In this document: positions 27,332-36,304 of the stretch, piece by piece
How positions within the stretch are numbered: position 1 is the first letter of the stretch
Layout of the letters: the number at the start of each line of letters is the position of its first letter
Source of the DNA: Pedobacter sp.
GTDB lineage: Bacteria > Bacteroidota > Bacteroidia > Sphingobacteriales > Sphingobacteriaceae
DNA: 36,561 bases
NCBI GenBank assembly: GCA_004210715.1
Contig: SEDB01000009.1
Span: 1 to 36,561, forward strand
Direction of reading: 5' to 3'
Program-made: the position numbers and the translations under genes
The notes under the pieces: model-generated
Databases searched by the model: none
Told to the model about the DNA's origin: nothing
The model's input: only the letters and a program-made list of their open reading frames with translations

Positions 27332-28099
27332 TCACCTTACCCGATGATAAACTTTTTTACTGCTGTTACTAGTTAGCATCATCCGGCTTGGTTCTGCATA
27401 AAAAGTTACAAAAGACTCTTTTTTACTTCTGGGATCAACCAAATACAAAGATTTACCAGCGGTATACCATTCCATTTTCTGAACATTATTGCTTGCGTTT
27501 GCATCAATCATAACGCTTTTACTTCCTCCGGCACTTTTACCAGTCCAGATTAAAGCAGTTCCGTCAGCATTAAATGTGGCAAAATAATCAGTAGAAAATG
27601 AGGAATAAAATTCCCCGCTGCCGCTACTGATCACTTCCGTATTTCGCCAGGTTCCAATTAATTTTTGGTCTCTATTTTTACCAGAAGTGCTTGCGAAGAC
27701 CGTTTTTGTTTTTATCAGTTCCATTTTAACAATTTGATTGTTATACTCCGGAAAAGTGATTAAAAAATTGAGAGCGTCTAATTTTCTTTCTGCGGTAAAC
27801 GAATAAACTTTTCCGCTAATATCTTCTTTAATTTGTCCAGAGGCTAGATTACTTTGAACCAAGCCTGTAATTTGTGCCGATTCGCCGTTTATCAACAACG
27901 ATCCTGTCAATTTTGAATCTTTCGCTGTCAACACAATCGCAACATTTTTCCCACCACTTAAACCCTCATAACTGCCTGTAAATAAGGAAGGGGTTTGCTT
28001 TATTTTCACGATTGGCTTTTTTATAGCCTTATTATTTTGTGCCTCTGTTTTTACGCATGAAGAAAGCATAAATATCAAAATCAAAGTTTTATATAACAT
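27332..28099 (-). CDS. Lipoprotein with lipocalin-like C-terminal region, function unknown
   Basis: This 255-residue protein has a very short lipoprotein signal (MLYKTLILIFMLSSC, Cys15). After a Lys-rich linker come two beta-rich parts. The first (about 38-130) contains FTGSYEGLSGGKNVAIVLTA and repeated strands. The second (about 143-255) starts LIGTWRNTEVISSGSGEFYS and continues FATFNADGTALIWTG, the usual start and strand pattern of lipocalin-like domains in Bacteroidota (GxWxx, then FxxDGT). No catalytic residues are recognised. It is divergent from the SMP-30-like gene across 133 bases and is separate from locus B, whose first promoter lies about 170 bases downstream. It may bind a small hydrophobic ligand or be structural; neither is proven. 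Confidence 0.75.
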   Translation of the reverse strand: MLYKTLILIFMLSSCVKTEAQNNKAIKKPIVKIKQTPSLFTGSYEGLSGGKNVAIVLTAKDSKLTGSLLINGESAQITGLVQSNLASGQIKEDISGKVYSFTAERKLDALNFLITFPEYNNQIVKMELIKTKTVFASTSGKNRDQKLIGTWRNTEVISSGSGEFYSSFSTDYFATFNADGTALIWTGKSAGGSKSVMIDANASNNVQKMEWYTAGKSLYLVDPRSKKESFVTFYAEPSRMMLTSNSSKKVYHRVR

Positions 28100-28174
28100 A
28101 CACCACTATTTTCACACTAAGTTCATGCAACCTTGCCAAGATCGCAATACCCCAAAAGGGGATTTTTACAACAA

Positions 28175-28205
28175 TTTGTATCATTTTATTAAAATGGCTA
28201 ATTTG
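28175..28205 (+). promoter_or_regulatory. Candidate promoter of the SMP-30-like/GH43 pair
   Basis: TTTG (28175-28178), 20 bases, then TAATTTG (28199-28205), which is TAnnTTTG with one base fewer. The leader to the ATG at 28233 would be about 20 bases. It fits the Bacteroidota -33/-7 pattern well in position. Confidence 0.4.
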
Positions 28206-28232
28206 CCTAATCATCTTTCAGCTTAATTCCTT

Positions 28233-29057
28233 ATGAAATTCTTCCTTCCAATTATCTGTTTCATTCTTTCAACTCAAATTTATGCCCAACCGATTAAATT
28301 AAATAAGCAATGGGAAGCCAAAGAGCAACTTTCCGTTCCAGAATCTGTGGTTTACCTGGCCCGTAAAAAAGAACTTTATGTTTCTCTTATTGATGGAGAA
28401 GGAAATGTGAAAGATGCAAAAGGCGGCATAGCCATTTTGAATTTAGATGGAAGTATTAAAAACCCAACGTGGATTACCGGCTTAAATGCACCAAAGGGAA
28501 TGGCCATGTATAAAGGCAAATTGTATGTTGCCGATTTGGATGTGGTACATGCAATTGACTTAGGAACGGCGAAAATAATTGAGACTGTAAAAGTACCCGA
28601 TGCTGTTTTTTTAAACGATATCGCTATCGATAAAAAAGGAATGGTCTATGTTTCTGATACCAGAACAAATAAAATCCACCAAATAACCAACGGAAAAAGC
28701 AACGTTTACCTCAATGAGGTAACATCAGCCAATGGCATAAAATTCATTAATAACGAACTTCATGTTTTATCAGGCTCGCAACTTCTAAAATTCGATAAGC
28801 ATAAAAACAAAAAAGTAATAGCTGAAGGATTAGAAAAATCAGGTGATGGTTTGGAGTCTCTTGGTAATGGCGATTTTATTGTAACCTGCTGGGCTGGTAT
28901 TATCTATCACATTCAAAAAAATGGCACAAAACATAAACTTTTAGATGTTCAAGGGAAAATGAATACGGCCGACATCTGTTATGATGGAACCAATAAAATG
29001 CTTTATGTGCCCACTTTTAATGCCAACTCAGTAATTGCCTATAAAGTGCAGTTTTAG
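28233..29057 (+). CDS. SMP-30/gluconolactonase-like beta-propeller protein, exported
   Basis: This 274-residue protein has a signal peptide (MKFFLPIICFILSTQIYA, cleavage at AQ). The mature part is built of propeller blades with SMP-30/NHL features: ESVVYLARKKELYVSLIDGEG, GLNAPKGMAMYKGKLYVADL, FLNDIAIDKKGMVYVSDTRTN, SANGIKFINNELHV and TADICYDGTNKMLYVPTFNANSV. The residues Glu of PES, Asn of LND and Asp of SDT sit at places where SMP-30 lactonases bind their metal, but full conservation cannot be judged by eye. It may be a lactonase or a binding propeller in the periplasm. It is followed after 19 bases by the GH43 gene on the same strand, suggesting joint transcription and a link to sugar metabolism. 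Confidence 0.82.
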   Translation: MKFFLPIICFILSTQIYAQPIKLNKQWEAKEQLSVPESVVYLARKKELYVSLIDGEGNVKDAKGGIAILNLDGSIKNPTWITGLNAPKGMAMYKGKLYVADLDVVHAIDLGTAKIIETVKVPDAVFLNDIAIDKKGMVYVSDTRTNKIHQITNGKSNVYLNEVTSANGIKFINNELHVLSGSQLLKFDKHKNKKVIAEGLEKSGDGLESLGNGDFIVTCWAGIIYHIQKNGTKHKLLDVQGKMNTADICYDGTNKMLYVPTFNANSVIAYKVQF

Positions 29058-29076
29058 CTTAATAAAATATCATTCT

Positions 29077-30141
29077 ATGAAAAAGATATATACCTTGTTA
29101 ATATTGCTATCTGCACTTATTCAATTTTCAATAGCACAAGAAAAAAAAGCTGCAGCAAAAAATATAGCAACTGAAACAGACAGCGTTTGGATGCTGACTT
29201 ATTTCCGCCAGCGTTACCCTACCCGGATAGAGGTTAACGAAAAAGGCGAAACAGTAGAAATCCCATTACCTAACCCGATGTTAAGTGCTAAACTCCATAT
29301 TGCGCTTTCGAAAGATGGTCGCCACTGGAAAGCCTTAAATAACAACGAACCGATTTGGAATCAATTTATGCGTGATCAATACATCCACCGTGGCGCTGAT
29401 GGAACTTGGCGACTTATTGCAACCGGCGGTGGCGGTGGAGCTGAAAACAGAAAGAATTTAGGCCCAAGTGTTACTTACGCCACTTCAAAAGATTTGATTA
29501 GCTGGAAATTTGAAAAATATATCCACCTGATGAAAAATGTAAAAGACGAGACCGGAAATTTTGTTGGAAACATCTGGGCTCCCGAATTTCATTATGATCA
29601 AAACACAAAAGAATATACCATTTTCTGGTCATCTACTTTTAAAGATGCAGGTTGGAAAGAAAGTAGGCTGTGGTACTGTAAAACGAACGATTGGGTAAAT
29701 TTCAGTGCTGCAAAAGTGATGTTTGCACCACCTTATTCGGTAATTGATGGCACTTTAACTACTCACCAAGGCATTTACTATCTCTTTCACAAAGAAGAAG
29801 AGTTTGGTGCAAAAACTGGCGAACGACGTGCCATTCGGCTGGCAACTGCTAAAAATATAGAAGGGCCTTACAAAATTTTCGAAGGCCAACTAAATAAAGG
29901 GCAAATTGCACCAACCATTACTGAGGGCCCAAGCGTAATGAAAGATCCTATAAAAAAAGGCTGGTTATTGCTGTATGATTATCCTATGGTTGACCAATAT
30001 GGCATATCATCCTCAACAGATTTATTCAACTGGAAGTTAGAAAAAAACACTTCCATGCCCGATGATGCCAGACATGGAAGTGTTTCCAAATTATCAGCGG
30101 CTGAAGCAAATGCACTATTAAAAGCCTTCCCCAGCAAATAA
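29077..30141 (+). CDS. Glycoside hydrolase family 43-like protein, exported
   Basis: The start at 29077 gives the signal peptide MKKIYTLLILLSALIQFSIA; the frame extends 14 codons upstream into the preceding gene without sense. The 354-residue protein is a five-bladed propeller of the GH43 (beta-xylosidase/arabinofuranosidase) type. Likely catalytic residues are Asp100 in FMRDQYIHRG (general base), Asp224 in SVIDGTL (pKa modulator) and Glu283 in TEGPSV (acid). The family landmark WAPEFHYD is at 167-174. In relatives the base motif usually reads RDP; here it is RDQ. The enzyme would trim arabinose-, xylose- or galactose-type residues in the periplasm. Its last 100 bases carry, on the opposite strand, a strong terminator. 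It is convergent with the cupin gene, 10 bases away. Confidence 0.85.
   Translation: MKKIYTLLILLSALIQFSIAQEKKAAAKNIATETDSVWMLTYFRQRYPTRIEVNEKGETVEIPLPNPMLSAKLHIALSKDGRHWKALNNNEPIWNQFMRDQYIHRGADGTWRLIATGGGGGAENRKNLGPSVTYATSKDLISWKFEKYIHLMKNVKDETGNFVGNIWAPEFHYDQNTKEYTIFWSSTFKDAGWKESRLWYCKTNDWVNFSAAKVMFAPPYSVIDGTLTTHQGIYYLFHKEEEFGAKTGERRAIRLATAKNIEGPYKIFEGQLNKGQIAPTITEGPSVMKDPIKKGWLLLYDYPMVDQYGISSSTDLFNWKLEKNTSMPDDARHGSVSKLSAAEANALLKAFPSK
30041..30085 (-). terminator. Rho-independent terminator of the AKR-flavodoxin-cupin operon, inside the GH43 coding region
   Basis: A perfect 13-bp inverted repeat (30045-30057 and 30073-30085, 15-nt loop) is followed on the minus strand by a run of seven T residues, three of them in the stem. 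It lies about 66 bases after the cupin stop codon and would end minus-strand transcription. The same bases encode residues near the GH43 C-terminus. Confidence 0.8.
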
Positions 30142-30151
30142 TTAAAGCTCA

Positions 30152-30541
30152 CTAAGCATTGTATTGTTCATCTGTCACGGGTTCAAGCCAGTTTACCATT
30201 CCATTTTCGGTGTTTATATTAATGGCGATATGAACCATAGGTGCATCTGGTGATGCGCCATGCCAATGTTTTACACCTGGCAAGATATTGATCGCGTCTC
30301 CTACAACAAATTTTTGAATGGGTTTTCCCTCCTCTTGATAATAGCAAGTACCTTCTTTAACAATTAATATCTGGTTGGATGGATGGGTATGCCAATTGTT
30401 GCGACAACCTTTTTCAAAAGCGACATCGCTGATATTGCAGTTTGTGAGTTCATCTGCAGCAACAAGCGTTTTTAAAAATGCTTTGCCACTAAAATAATCT
30501 GCTGGCGCTGCTTTAAATCCATTACCCTCTAAGTTTTCCAT
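30152..30541 (-). CDS. Small cupin-domain protein
   Basis: The start is the ATG at 30541 (MENLEGNGFKAAPADYFSGK). The frame continues 8 codons upstream only to a TTG. The 129-residue single-domain cupin has motif 1 with WHTHPSNQ (His51, His53 and Gln57 in place of the usual Glu) and motif 2 with GVKHWHGA (His92, His94). These residues would hold one divalent metal. No signal peptide is present, so it is cytoplasmic. Its start overlaps the end of the flavodoxin gene by 20 bases, which implies translational coupling. Cupins of this kind are often found beside aldo/keto reductases and carboxymuconolactone-decarboxylase-like proteins; the reaction is not known. Confidence 0.88.
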   Translation of the reverse strand: MENLEGNGFKAAPADYFSGKAFLKTLVAADELTNCNISDVAFEKGCRNNWHTHPSNQILIVKEGTCYYQEEGKPIQKFVVGDAINILPGVKHWHGASPDAPMVHIAININTENGMVNWLEPVTDEQYNA

Positions 30542-31166
30542 TTTTTTTAACACGTTTAATTCCAATTTTTTGAAGCCATTCCGTTACTTTGGTTTCTGCT
30601 TGTTTCCTTTTAGCATCTTTAATCACCAATAATACACCATCTTTTTCAATGCCACCTTTCATACTGAAGCCCTCTAATATTTTGCTTTCAGCACAAAGTG
30701 ATTTTACGGTTTCAAACGTACTTCCGATGCCATAACCTGCGTTGGTATTGAAGGGCACAATTGTTTTTCCTTTGAAGTTATACTGGCGTAGAAAACTTTT
30801 CATTGGTGGTGGAAGCGCCATTCCCCAAGTTGGAAAGCCTACAAATACCACATCGTATTGATTAATATTTTCAATTTTTGTTTTCAATAAAGGAAGAAAG
30901 CCTGATTCGTTTTCATTTGAAACTTGTGCCACCGTAGTTTTATAATCTGCTGGATATGGTTTCTGCATTTCAATTGCTACTAAATCCCCTCCAACTTGCT
31001 GATGAATAATTTCTGCAATGGCTTTAGTGTTGTTCGTTCTCGACAAATAAACAATCAAAACTTTCTCTCTTGCTGATGCATCATGAGCAGGTTTATCCTG
31101 CGCATGGGAACAAGAATTTAAAACGCAGCAGATGAGCACTAAAGTAATGATGTTTATCGCCTTCAT
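30522..31166 (-). CDS. Flavodoxin-domain lipoprotein
   Basis: This 214-residue protein has a lipoprotein signal (MKAINIITLVLICCVLNSC, Cys19) followed by a flavodoxin fold. The FMN phosphate loop reads VYLSRTNNTKAIAEII (39-54), and later segments YDVVFVGFPTWGMALPPPMK and TIVPFNTNAGYGIGSTF match the FMN-ring loops of the flavodoxin_4 type. Flavodoxins are usually cytoplasmic electron carriers. The lipid anchor here means this one would act at a membrane in the periplasm, presumably as a quinone or disulfide reductant; that is inference. It lies 40 bases after the aldo/keto reductase and overlaps the cupin, so the three form one operon. Confidence 0.9.
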   Translation of the reverse strand: MKAINIITLVLICCVLNSCSHAQDKPAHDASAREKVLIVYLSRTNNTKAIAEIIHQQVGGDLVAIEMQKPYPADYKTTVAQVSNENESGFLPLLKTKIENINQYDVVFVGFPTWGMALPPPMKSFLRQYNFKGKTIVPFNTNAGYGIGSTFETVKSLCAESKILEGFSMKGGIEKDGVLLVIKDAKRKQAETKVTEWLQKIGIKRVKKNGKLRG

Positions 31167-31206
31167 ATTGATGTGTGTGGTGTTGAAATTTATATTGAAG
31201 TTAAGA

Positions 31207-32615
<1,409 letters not shown>

Positions 32616-33971
32616 TTATTTTTTTACCGGTGCTAAAATACCAGGATACAAAATACCATCGGTTTCCAGTTTCAAATTCAACAATTTCGCAATCAAAGGT
32701 GCAATATCTTCTTGTCCCATCAAAGATAAAACAGCACCCGCTTTAATCCCTTTTCCAAAAGCGACAAAGCCTGTTTGAATTTCTTTAAAATCAGTTGGCA
32801 AATAACCATGCGTGCCGCCACTTACCGCAGCAAGCATATCGCCTTTGGCAGACGCACCAAAACTGAATCCTTGATTTGCAGCTAAGGCCATTGCGGCTGT
32901 AGGATCACCTTGTGCTTTTTTAACCGCTTCTTTATCCAGTACGTGAAACATGTTTTGAATTCCTGTTGGCAGCTCTACCAAACCTTTTTTAATTTTTTCC
33001 AGCGTTGATTTATCTTTTGGATCTCTTAAATGCAAAAATGCAGAACCGCCACTTTGCTGAAAATATGCTTTCCAGTTCTCCTTGTTTGCATCATCGTATA
33101 AGCCAAGCTTAGCCAACATTACGTTAGGTCTAAATTGAGTATGAATATTCACAAAACCATGATCGCCAGTAATAATAAATGTTGTGTTCTTATTTATTCC
33201 AGCTGCTTCTGCGGCATCCATTATTGTTTTAATGGCAACATCAGCACCTTGTACTGCTGATCTTACCTTATCACCATCACGACCTTGCTCATGTTCAAAA
33301 TGATCGGTAAGTGCAATATGTACAGCTAAAAAAGAAGGTTTATAACGTTTTAAAATATAAGCAGCCATTCTTGCCTTATTCTGATCATTGGTAGCATAAT
33401 CGATGGTTGCGCCAAACTCTCCGAATTTTCCAATGGCATAATCCTGCACTTCGTTAAAAAGTTCTTTCGGGTTAGACTCCTGGTACATCGCTTTAATCTC
33501 GTCCTTTTTCTCGCCTTTCCCTTTTGGAAGAATTACAAATTCAGGCAAGTTATAATCAATTGGAGCACCTACAGTTACCGGCCAGCTTACCCCTGCTGTA
33601 GTTAAACCCGCATCTTTAGCTGCCGTCCAAATGGTGGGCACTTTAATATCTTTGTAATACCAAAACCATTTGCCCGAAATGCCTAAAGGCTCTACCGGAG
33701 TGTTGTAATAAATACCGTGTTTTGCAGGTAAAACACCGCTAACCATTGTAGTATGAGATGGATAAGTTACGGTTGGAAAACTTCCACGAACACCTTCGGC
33801 GTAGCTACCCGTTTTCATGCCCTGACGAACATTTACCATCGCCCACTCTGGGTTCATATAAAATTCCGGACGCAAGCCGTCAACACTGATCAACACGACA
33901 TGGTTTTCTTGTGCAGAAACTGATCCCCATAACAGTAATAATGAAAATATTACACCGATCTTCTTTTTCAT
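32616..33971 (-). CDS. Alkaline-phosphatase-superfamily nucleotide pyrophosphatase/phosphodiesterase, exported
   Basis: This 451-residue protein has a signal peptide (MKKKIGVIFSLLLLWGSVSA, cleavage at QE). The alkaline phosphatase superfamily metal site is complete to the eye: Asp31 (SVDGLRPE), the nucleophile Thr75 in YPSHTTMVSG, Asp223 and His227 (LTDHFEHE), Asp270-His271 (ITGDHGF) and a late His in SGGTHGYLP. The Thr nucleophile and the PxKHGI segment point to the NPP branch, which cleaves nucleotide pyrophosphate or phosphodiester bonds, rather than to a Ser-dependent phosphatase. It would work in the periplasm on nucleotides or other phosphodiesters. It stands alone: a terminator separates it from the upstream lipoprotein gene and the repeat element lies downstream. 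Confidence 0.92.
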   Translation of the reverse strand: MKKKIGVIFSLLLLWGSVSAQENHVVLISVDGLRPEFYMNPEWAMVNVRQGMKTGSYAEGVRGSFPTVTYPSHTTMVSGVLPAKHGIYYNTPVEPLGISGKWFWYYKDIKVPTIWTAAKDAGLTTAGVSWPVTVGAPIDYNLPEFVILPKGKGEKKDEIKAMYQESNPKELFNEVQDYAIGKFGEFGATIDYATNDQNKARMAAYILKRYKPSFLAVHIALTDHFEHEQGRDGDKVRSAVQGADVAIKTIMDAAEAAGINKNTTFIITGDHGFVNIHTQFRPNVMLAKLGLYDDANKENWKAYFQQSGGSAFLHLRDPKDKSTLEKIKKGLVELPTGIQNMFHVLDKEAVKKAQGDPTAAMALAANQGFSFGASAKGDMLAAVSGGTHGYLPTDFKEIQTGFVAFGKGIKAGAVLSLMGQEDIAPLIAKLLNLKLETDGILYPGILAPVKK

Positions 33972-34077
33972 GAATTGTATTTTTTTTTGCGAAATTATTT
34001 AAGATAAATAGGTTTAATATTTCCGGAATATTAAGAAAATGTTATGTAGCGTAATGATTACAAAGCGATTATACCGC

Positions 34078-34106
34078 AAAAAGAAGCCCCGAAATTATCG
34101 AGGCTT
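34078..34106 (-). terminator. Rho-independent terminator after the choice-of-anchor-I gene
   Basis: On the minus strand a 9-bp stem (AAGCCTCGA with TCGGGGCTT, one U-G pair, 5-nt loop) is followed by CTTTTTG. It starts 8 bases after the stop codon at 34114. Confidence 0.8.
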
Positions 34107-34113
34107 AACTTTA

Positions 34114-35337
34114 TTATATCCTATTGGGTTGAAAGAACTTTACAGTTCCATCTCCTTCACTGGCAACAACCAAAAGGCTTCTTCCATTCGGACTATCTTT
34201 TGGTTTGATAAACAATAAACCTTCAGGAGCATCTCCGGAGGCAAATAGTTGTGTAAATTTAGGTGCCGATGGGCTAGAAACATCATAAACTGCAATCATA
34301 TCTACACGTTCCATGCCAATAAAAGCCAAGGTTCTTCCATTCACTTCTGCAACGGTTACGCCTTCTACTTCAACCCCTTTGTTGTCAGAACGCTCATCAT
34401 CATATTTACCAGCATCAATTACACGCTGCTCTAAATCTTTGCCAATGTTAGCCACCAAAGCACCAGTATTGGCATTTAAAATACTTAAGCTTCTGCCACC
34501 TGTTGCGTAAAGTTCATCGTAGTCTCCATCTCCATCCGTATCGCCAAATGCTTTGCTTACCGTTAGCCTTCCTAAATTGGCATCAAGTTGTAATGTTGCA
34601 GCTGTTGGAAATTTGGTAGGATCTAATTTTAAACTTTTCACCCTAGCTTCTTCATCATAGCCTTTCCACGCCCTAGTATCCCCTTCATTTGCCAATGCTA
34701 AATAAGGTGTTCCCCCAGTTGAAAAATATGAAATGGCATCAGGAAGATAAAATGCTTTAATCGGCCAGGTACCTAATGCAATTTTGCTATCCTTATCACT
34801 CACATCAAATGCATTTTCAGCTAAGCTGATATCTCTTGTGCCTAAGGGATTAATTTTTGTGATTGTTCCGGCAACGATATCTACTTCAGCAACGCCATTA
34901 TTTTCTTGTAAAGTAACATAAGCTTTTTTCGAATCGCTGCTTACCGCAATGTATTCAGGTTCTACATCCTGAGCAAAACTGGCTTTCGGGCCATAAATTC
35001 TGAAACCTCCTGCTACCAATGCCGCTTTCTGAGATTCAAAACCTGCAAAATCCAAAGTTTTAACGCTATAATTTGATTTCACGTTGATGATCGAAATCGT
35101 ACCAACCGGATCAATTGTATAATCATCATTTGGCTCACCTTCGTTTGCGGAAAGAATGTAATTTCCATCCGGACTGAAAGTAACCATATCGGGCATTGCG
35201 CCAACCGTGATTTTTTTTACTTCAGAAAGATCCGAAGTTTTTAAAACCACTTCTTCAATTGGTTCTGAAGTTTTTTTACAGGCACTGATGGCCATTGTTG
35301 CCATTAATAAAGCAACAAAAAGGTTTTTACGGTTCAT
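34114..35337 (-). CDS. Choice-of-anchor-I family beta-propeller lipoprotein
   Basis: This 407-residue protein has a lipoprotein signal with lipobox AISAC (Cys20). The mature part is a propeller with blade motifs MVTFSPDGNYILSANEGEPNDDY, EPEYIAVSSDSKKAYVTLQENNGVAEVD, TPYLALANEGDTRAW and GVEVEGVTVAEVNGRTLAFIGMERV. These phrases define the choice-of-anchor-I group, which is found anchored in different ways in different bacteria and is often near phosphatases. A DTDGDGDYDELY stretch looks like a calcium-binding loop. The function is unknown; binding or phosphate-related roles are suggested for relatives. It is upstream of, but separated by a terminator from, the phosphodiesterase gene. A TACTTTTG box (35368-35361) lies just upstream. 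Confidence 0.88.
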   Translation of the reverse strand: MNRKNLFVALLMATMAISACKKTSEPIEEVVLKTSDLSEVKKITVGAMPDMVTFSPDGNYILSANEGEPNDDYTIDPVGTISIINVKSNYSVKTLDFAGFESQKAALVAGGFRIYGPKASFAQDVEPEYIAVSSDSKKAYVTLQENNGVAEVDIVAGTITKINPLGTRDISLAENAFDVSDKDSKIALGTWPIKAFYLPDAISYFSTGGTPYLALANEGDTRAWKGYDEEARVKSLKLDPTKFPTAATLQLDANLGRLTVSKAFGDTDGDGDYDELYATGGRSLSILNANTGALVANIGKDLEQRVIDAGKYDDERSDNKGVEVEGVTVAEVNGRTLAFIGMERVDMIAVYDVSSPSAPKFTQLFASGDAPEGLLFIKPKDSPNGRSLLVVASEGDGTVKFFQPNRI

Positions 35338-35360
35338 GGTTTACAATAATATCTGAAACG

Positions 35361-35368
35361 CAAAAGTA
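35361..35368 (-). promoter_or_regulatory. Candidate -7 box of the choice-of-anchor-I gene
   Basis: TACTTTTG on the minus strand fits TAnnTTTG exactly, 23 bases before the ATG at 35337. No TTTG is seen at the -33 place. Confidence 0.4.
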
Positions 35369-35480
35369 GACTGGGCAACGATCGATTTAAGTTCGGTCTC
35401 ATTATCATATCATTAACAAATTGTGAAGTATTACAGGGGTTAGCACTAAAAAATGTACTACTCACCATTATATAAAACGA

Positions 35481-35504
35481 TTCAACTTTAATTTTGTAGT
35501 TGAA
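35481..35504 (+). promoter_or_regulatory. -7 box inside a palindrome upstream of the SDR gene
   Basis: TAATTTTG (35489-35496) fits the -7 consensus and lies in the spacer of a perfect 7-bp inverted repeat, TTCAACT-10 nt-AGTTGAA. A dimeric regulator bound here would cover the promoter. The ATG at 35518 follows after 13 bases. Confidence 0.4.
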
Positions 35505-35517
35505 ATAAATCAAGAAT

Positions 35518-36240
35518 ATGAAATTATCTAATAATAAAATTTTAATTACGGGCGGGGCAAGTGGTATTGGCTTAGGGCTTACAGAACGATTCCTACAAGA
35601 AGGAAATAAGGTAATTATTTGTGGCAGACGTGAGAAATTATTAAAAGAAGTGGCTCAAAAACATCCTTCGGTTGTAACTAGAGCATGCGATTTAAGCAAA
35701 GAGGCTGATAGAATTGACCTTTACAATTGGATTAACGAAAATCACAGTGACCTCAATGTTTTAATCAATAATGCTGGTATCCAGAATTGGATGAATATTA
35801 CTGATGAGGACTTTTATGATAAGGCAAATGATGAACTTACAACAAATGTTTTGGCACCAATCCACTTAACAAAATTGTTTACGCAATTAAGCGATATCAC
35901 AACTATTATCAATGTTACTTCGGGCTTAGCATTTATTCCACTATCGAAAATACCGGTTTATTGTGCTACGAAAGCATTTCTGCGTTCATTTACATTGTCA
36001 TTAAGGCATAGCTTAAAGGCTGCTAATATTGAAGTGATAGAAATGATACCTCCTGCTTTGAATACCGATTTGGGAGCCAAAGGTTTACATAATGATTTCC
36101 CACCGGTGAGCGATTTTGTAACCTCAATATTCGAACAATTAAAAGAGGGCAAAACTGAACTTACCTTCGGTACAAGTGGCGATCGGGCAAAAGCGAATAA
36201 CGAAACCATTCAGGAGTATTTCAACATGATGAACCCATAA
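35518..36240 (+). CDS. Short-chain dehydrogenase/reductase, DltE-like
   Basis: This 240-residue cytoplasmic protein is a classical SDR with the Rossmann motif TGGASGIG (11-18), the NNAG motif (84-87) and the catalytic Ser135, Tyr148 and Lys152 (VTSGLA and YCATKAF). An Arg-rich CGRREK after the second strand suggests NADP(H) preference. The overall type (IKNVLAPIHLTKLF-like middle, PPALNTDLG after the active site) is that of DltE/YvaG-like oxidoreductases. Its substrate is unknown. It stands alone on the plus strand with its own palindromic promoter region, and the next gene has a separate promoter. Confidence 0.93.
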   Translation: MKLSNNKILITGGASGIGLGLTERFLQEGNKVIICGRREKLLKEVAQKHPSVVTRACDLSKEADRIDLYNWINENHSDLNVLINNAGIQNWMNITDEDFYDKANDELTTNVLAPIHLTKLFTQLSDITTIINVTSGLAFIPLSKIPVYCATKAFLRSFTLSLRHSLKAANIEVIEMIPPALNTDLGAKGLHNDFPPVSDFVTSIFEQLKEGKTELTFGTSGDRAKANNETIQEYFNMMNP

Positions 36241-36271
36241 TTTTCAGCATTCCATTCGATGGTTATCTTTG
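36241..36271 (+). promoter_or_regulatory. Promoter of the GNAT acetyltransferase gene
   Basis: TATCTTTG (36264-36271) is a perfect -7 element, with TTTT (36241-36244) 19 bases upstream in the -33 place. This is the same combination as at the dehydrogenase operon. The leader to the ATG at 36305 is about 26 bases. Confidence 0.5.
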
Positions 36272-36304
36272 CCTGAATTATTTTCTAGTAAAAATCAGTA
36301 GTCC

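Noticed and set aside
28150-28167. CCCC-AAAA-GGGG followed by T residues on the plus strand
   Set aside because: The stem has only 4 pairs and lies between divergent genes, where no plus-strand transcript needs ending.
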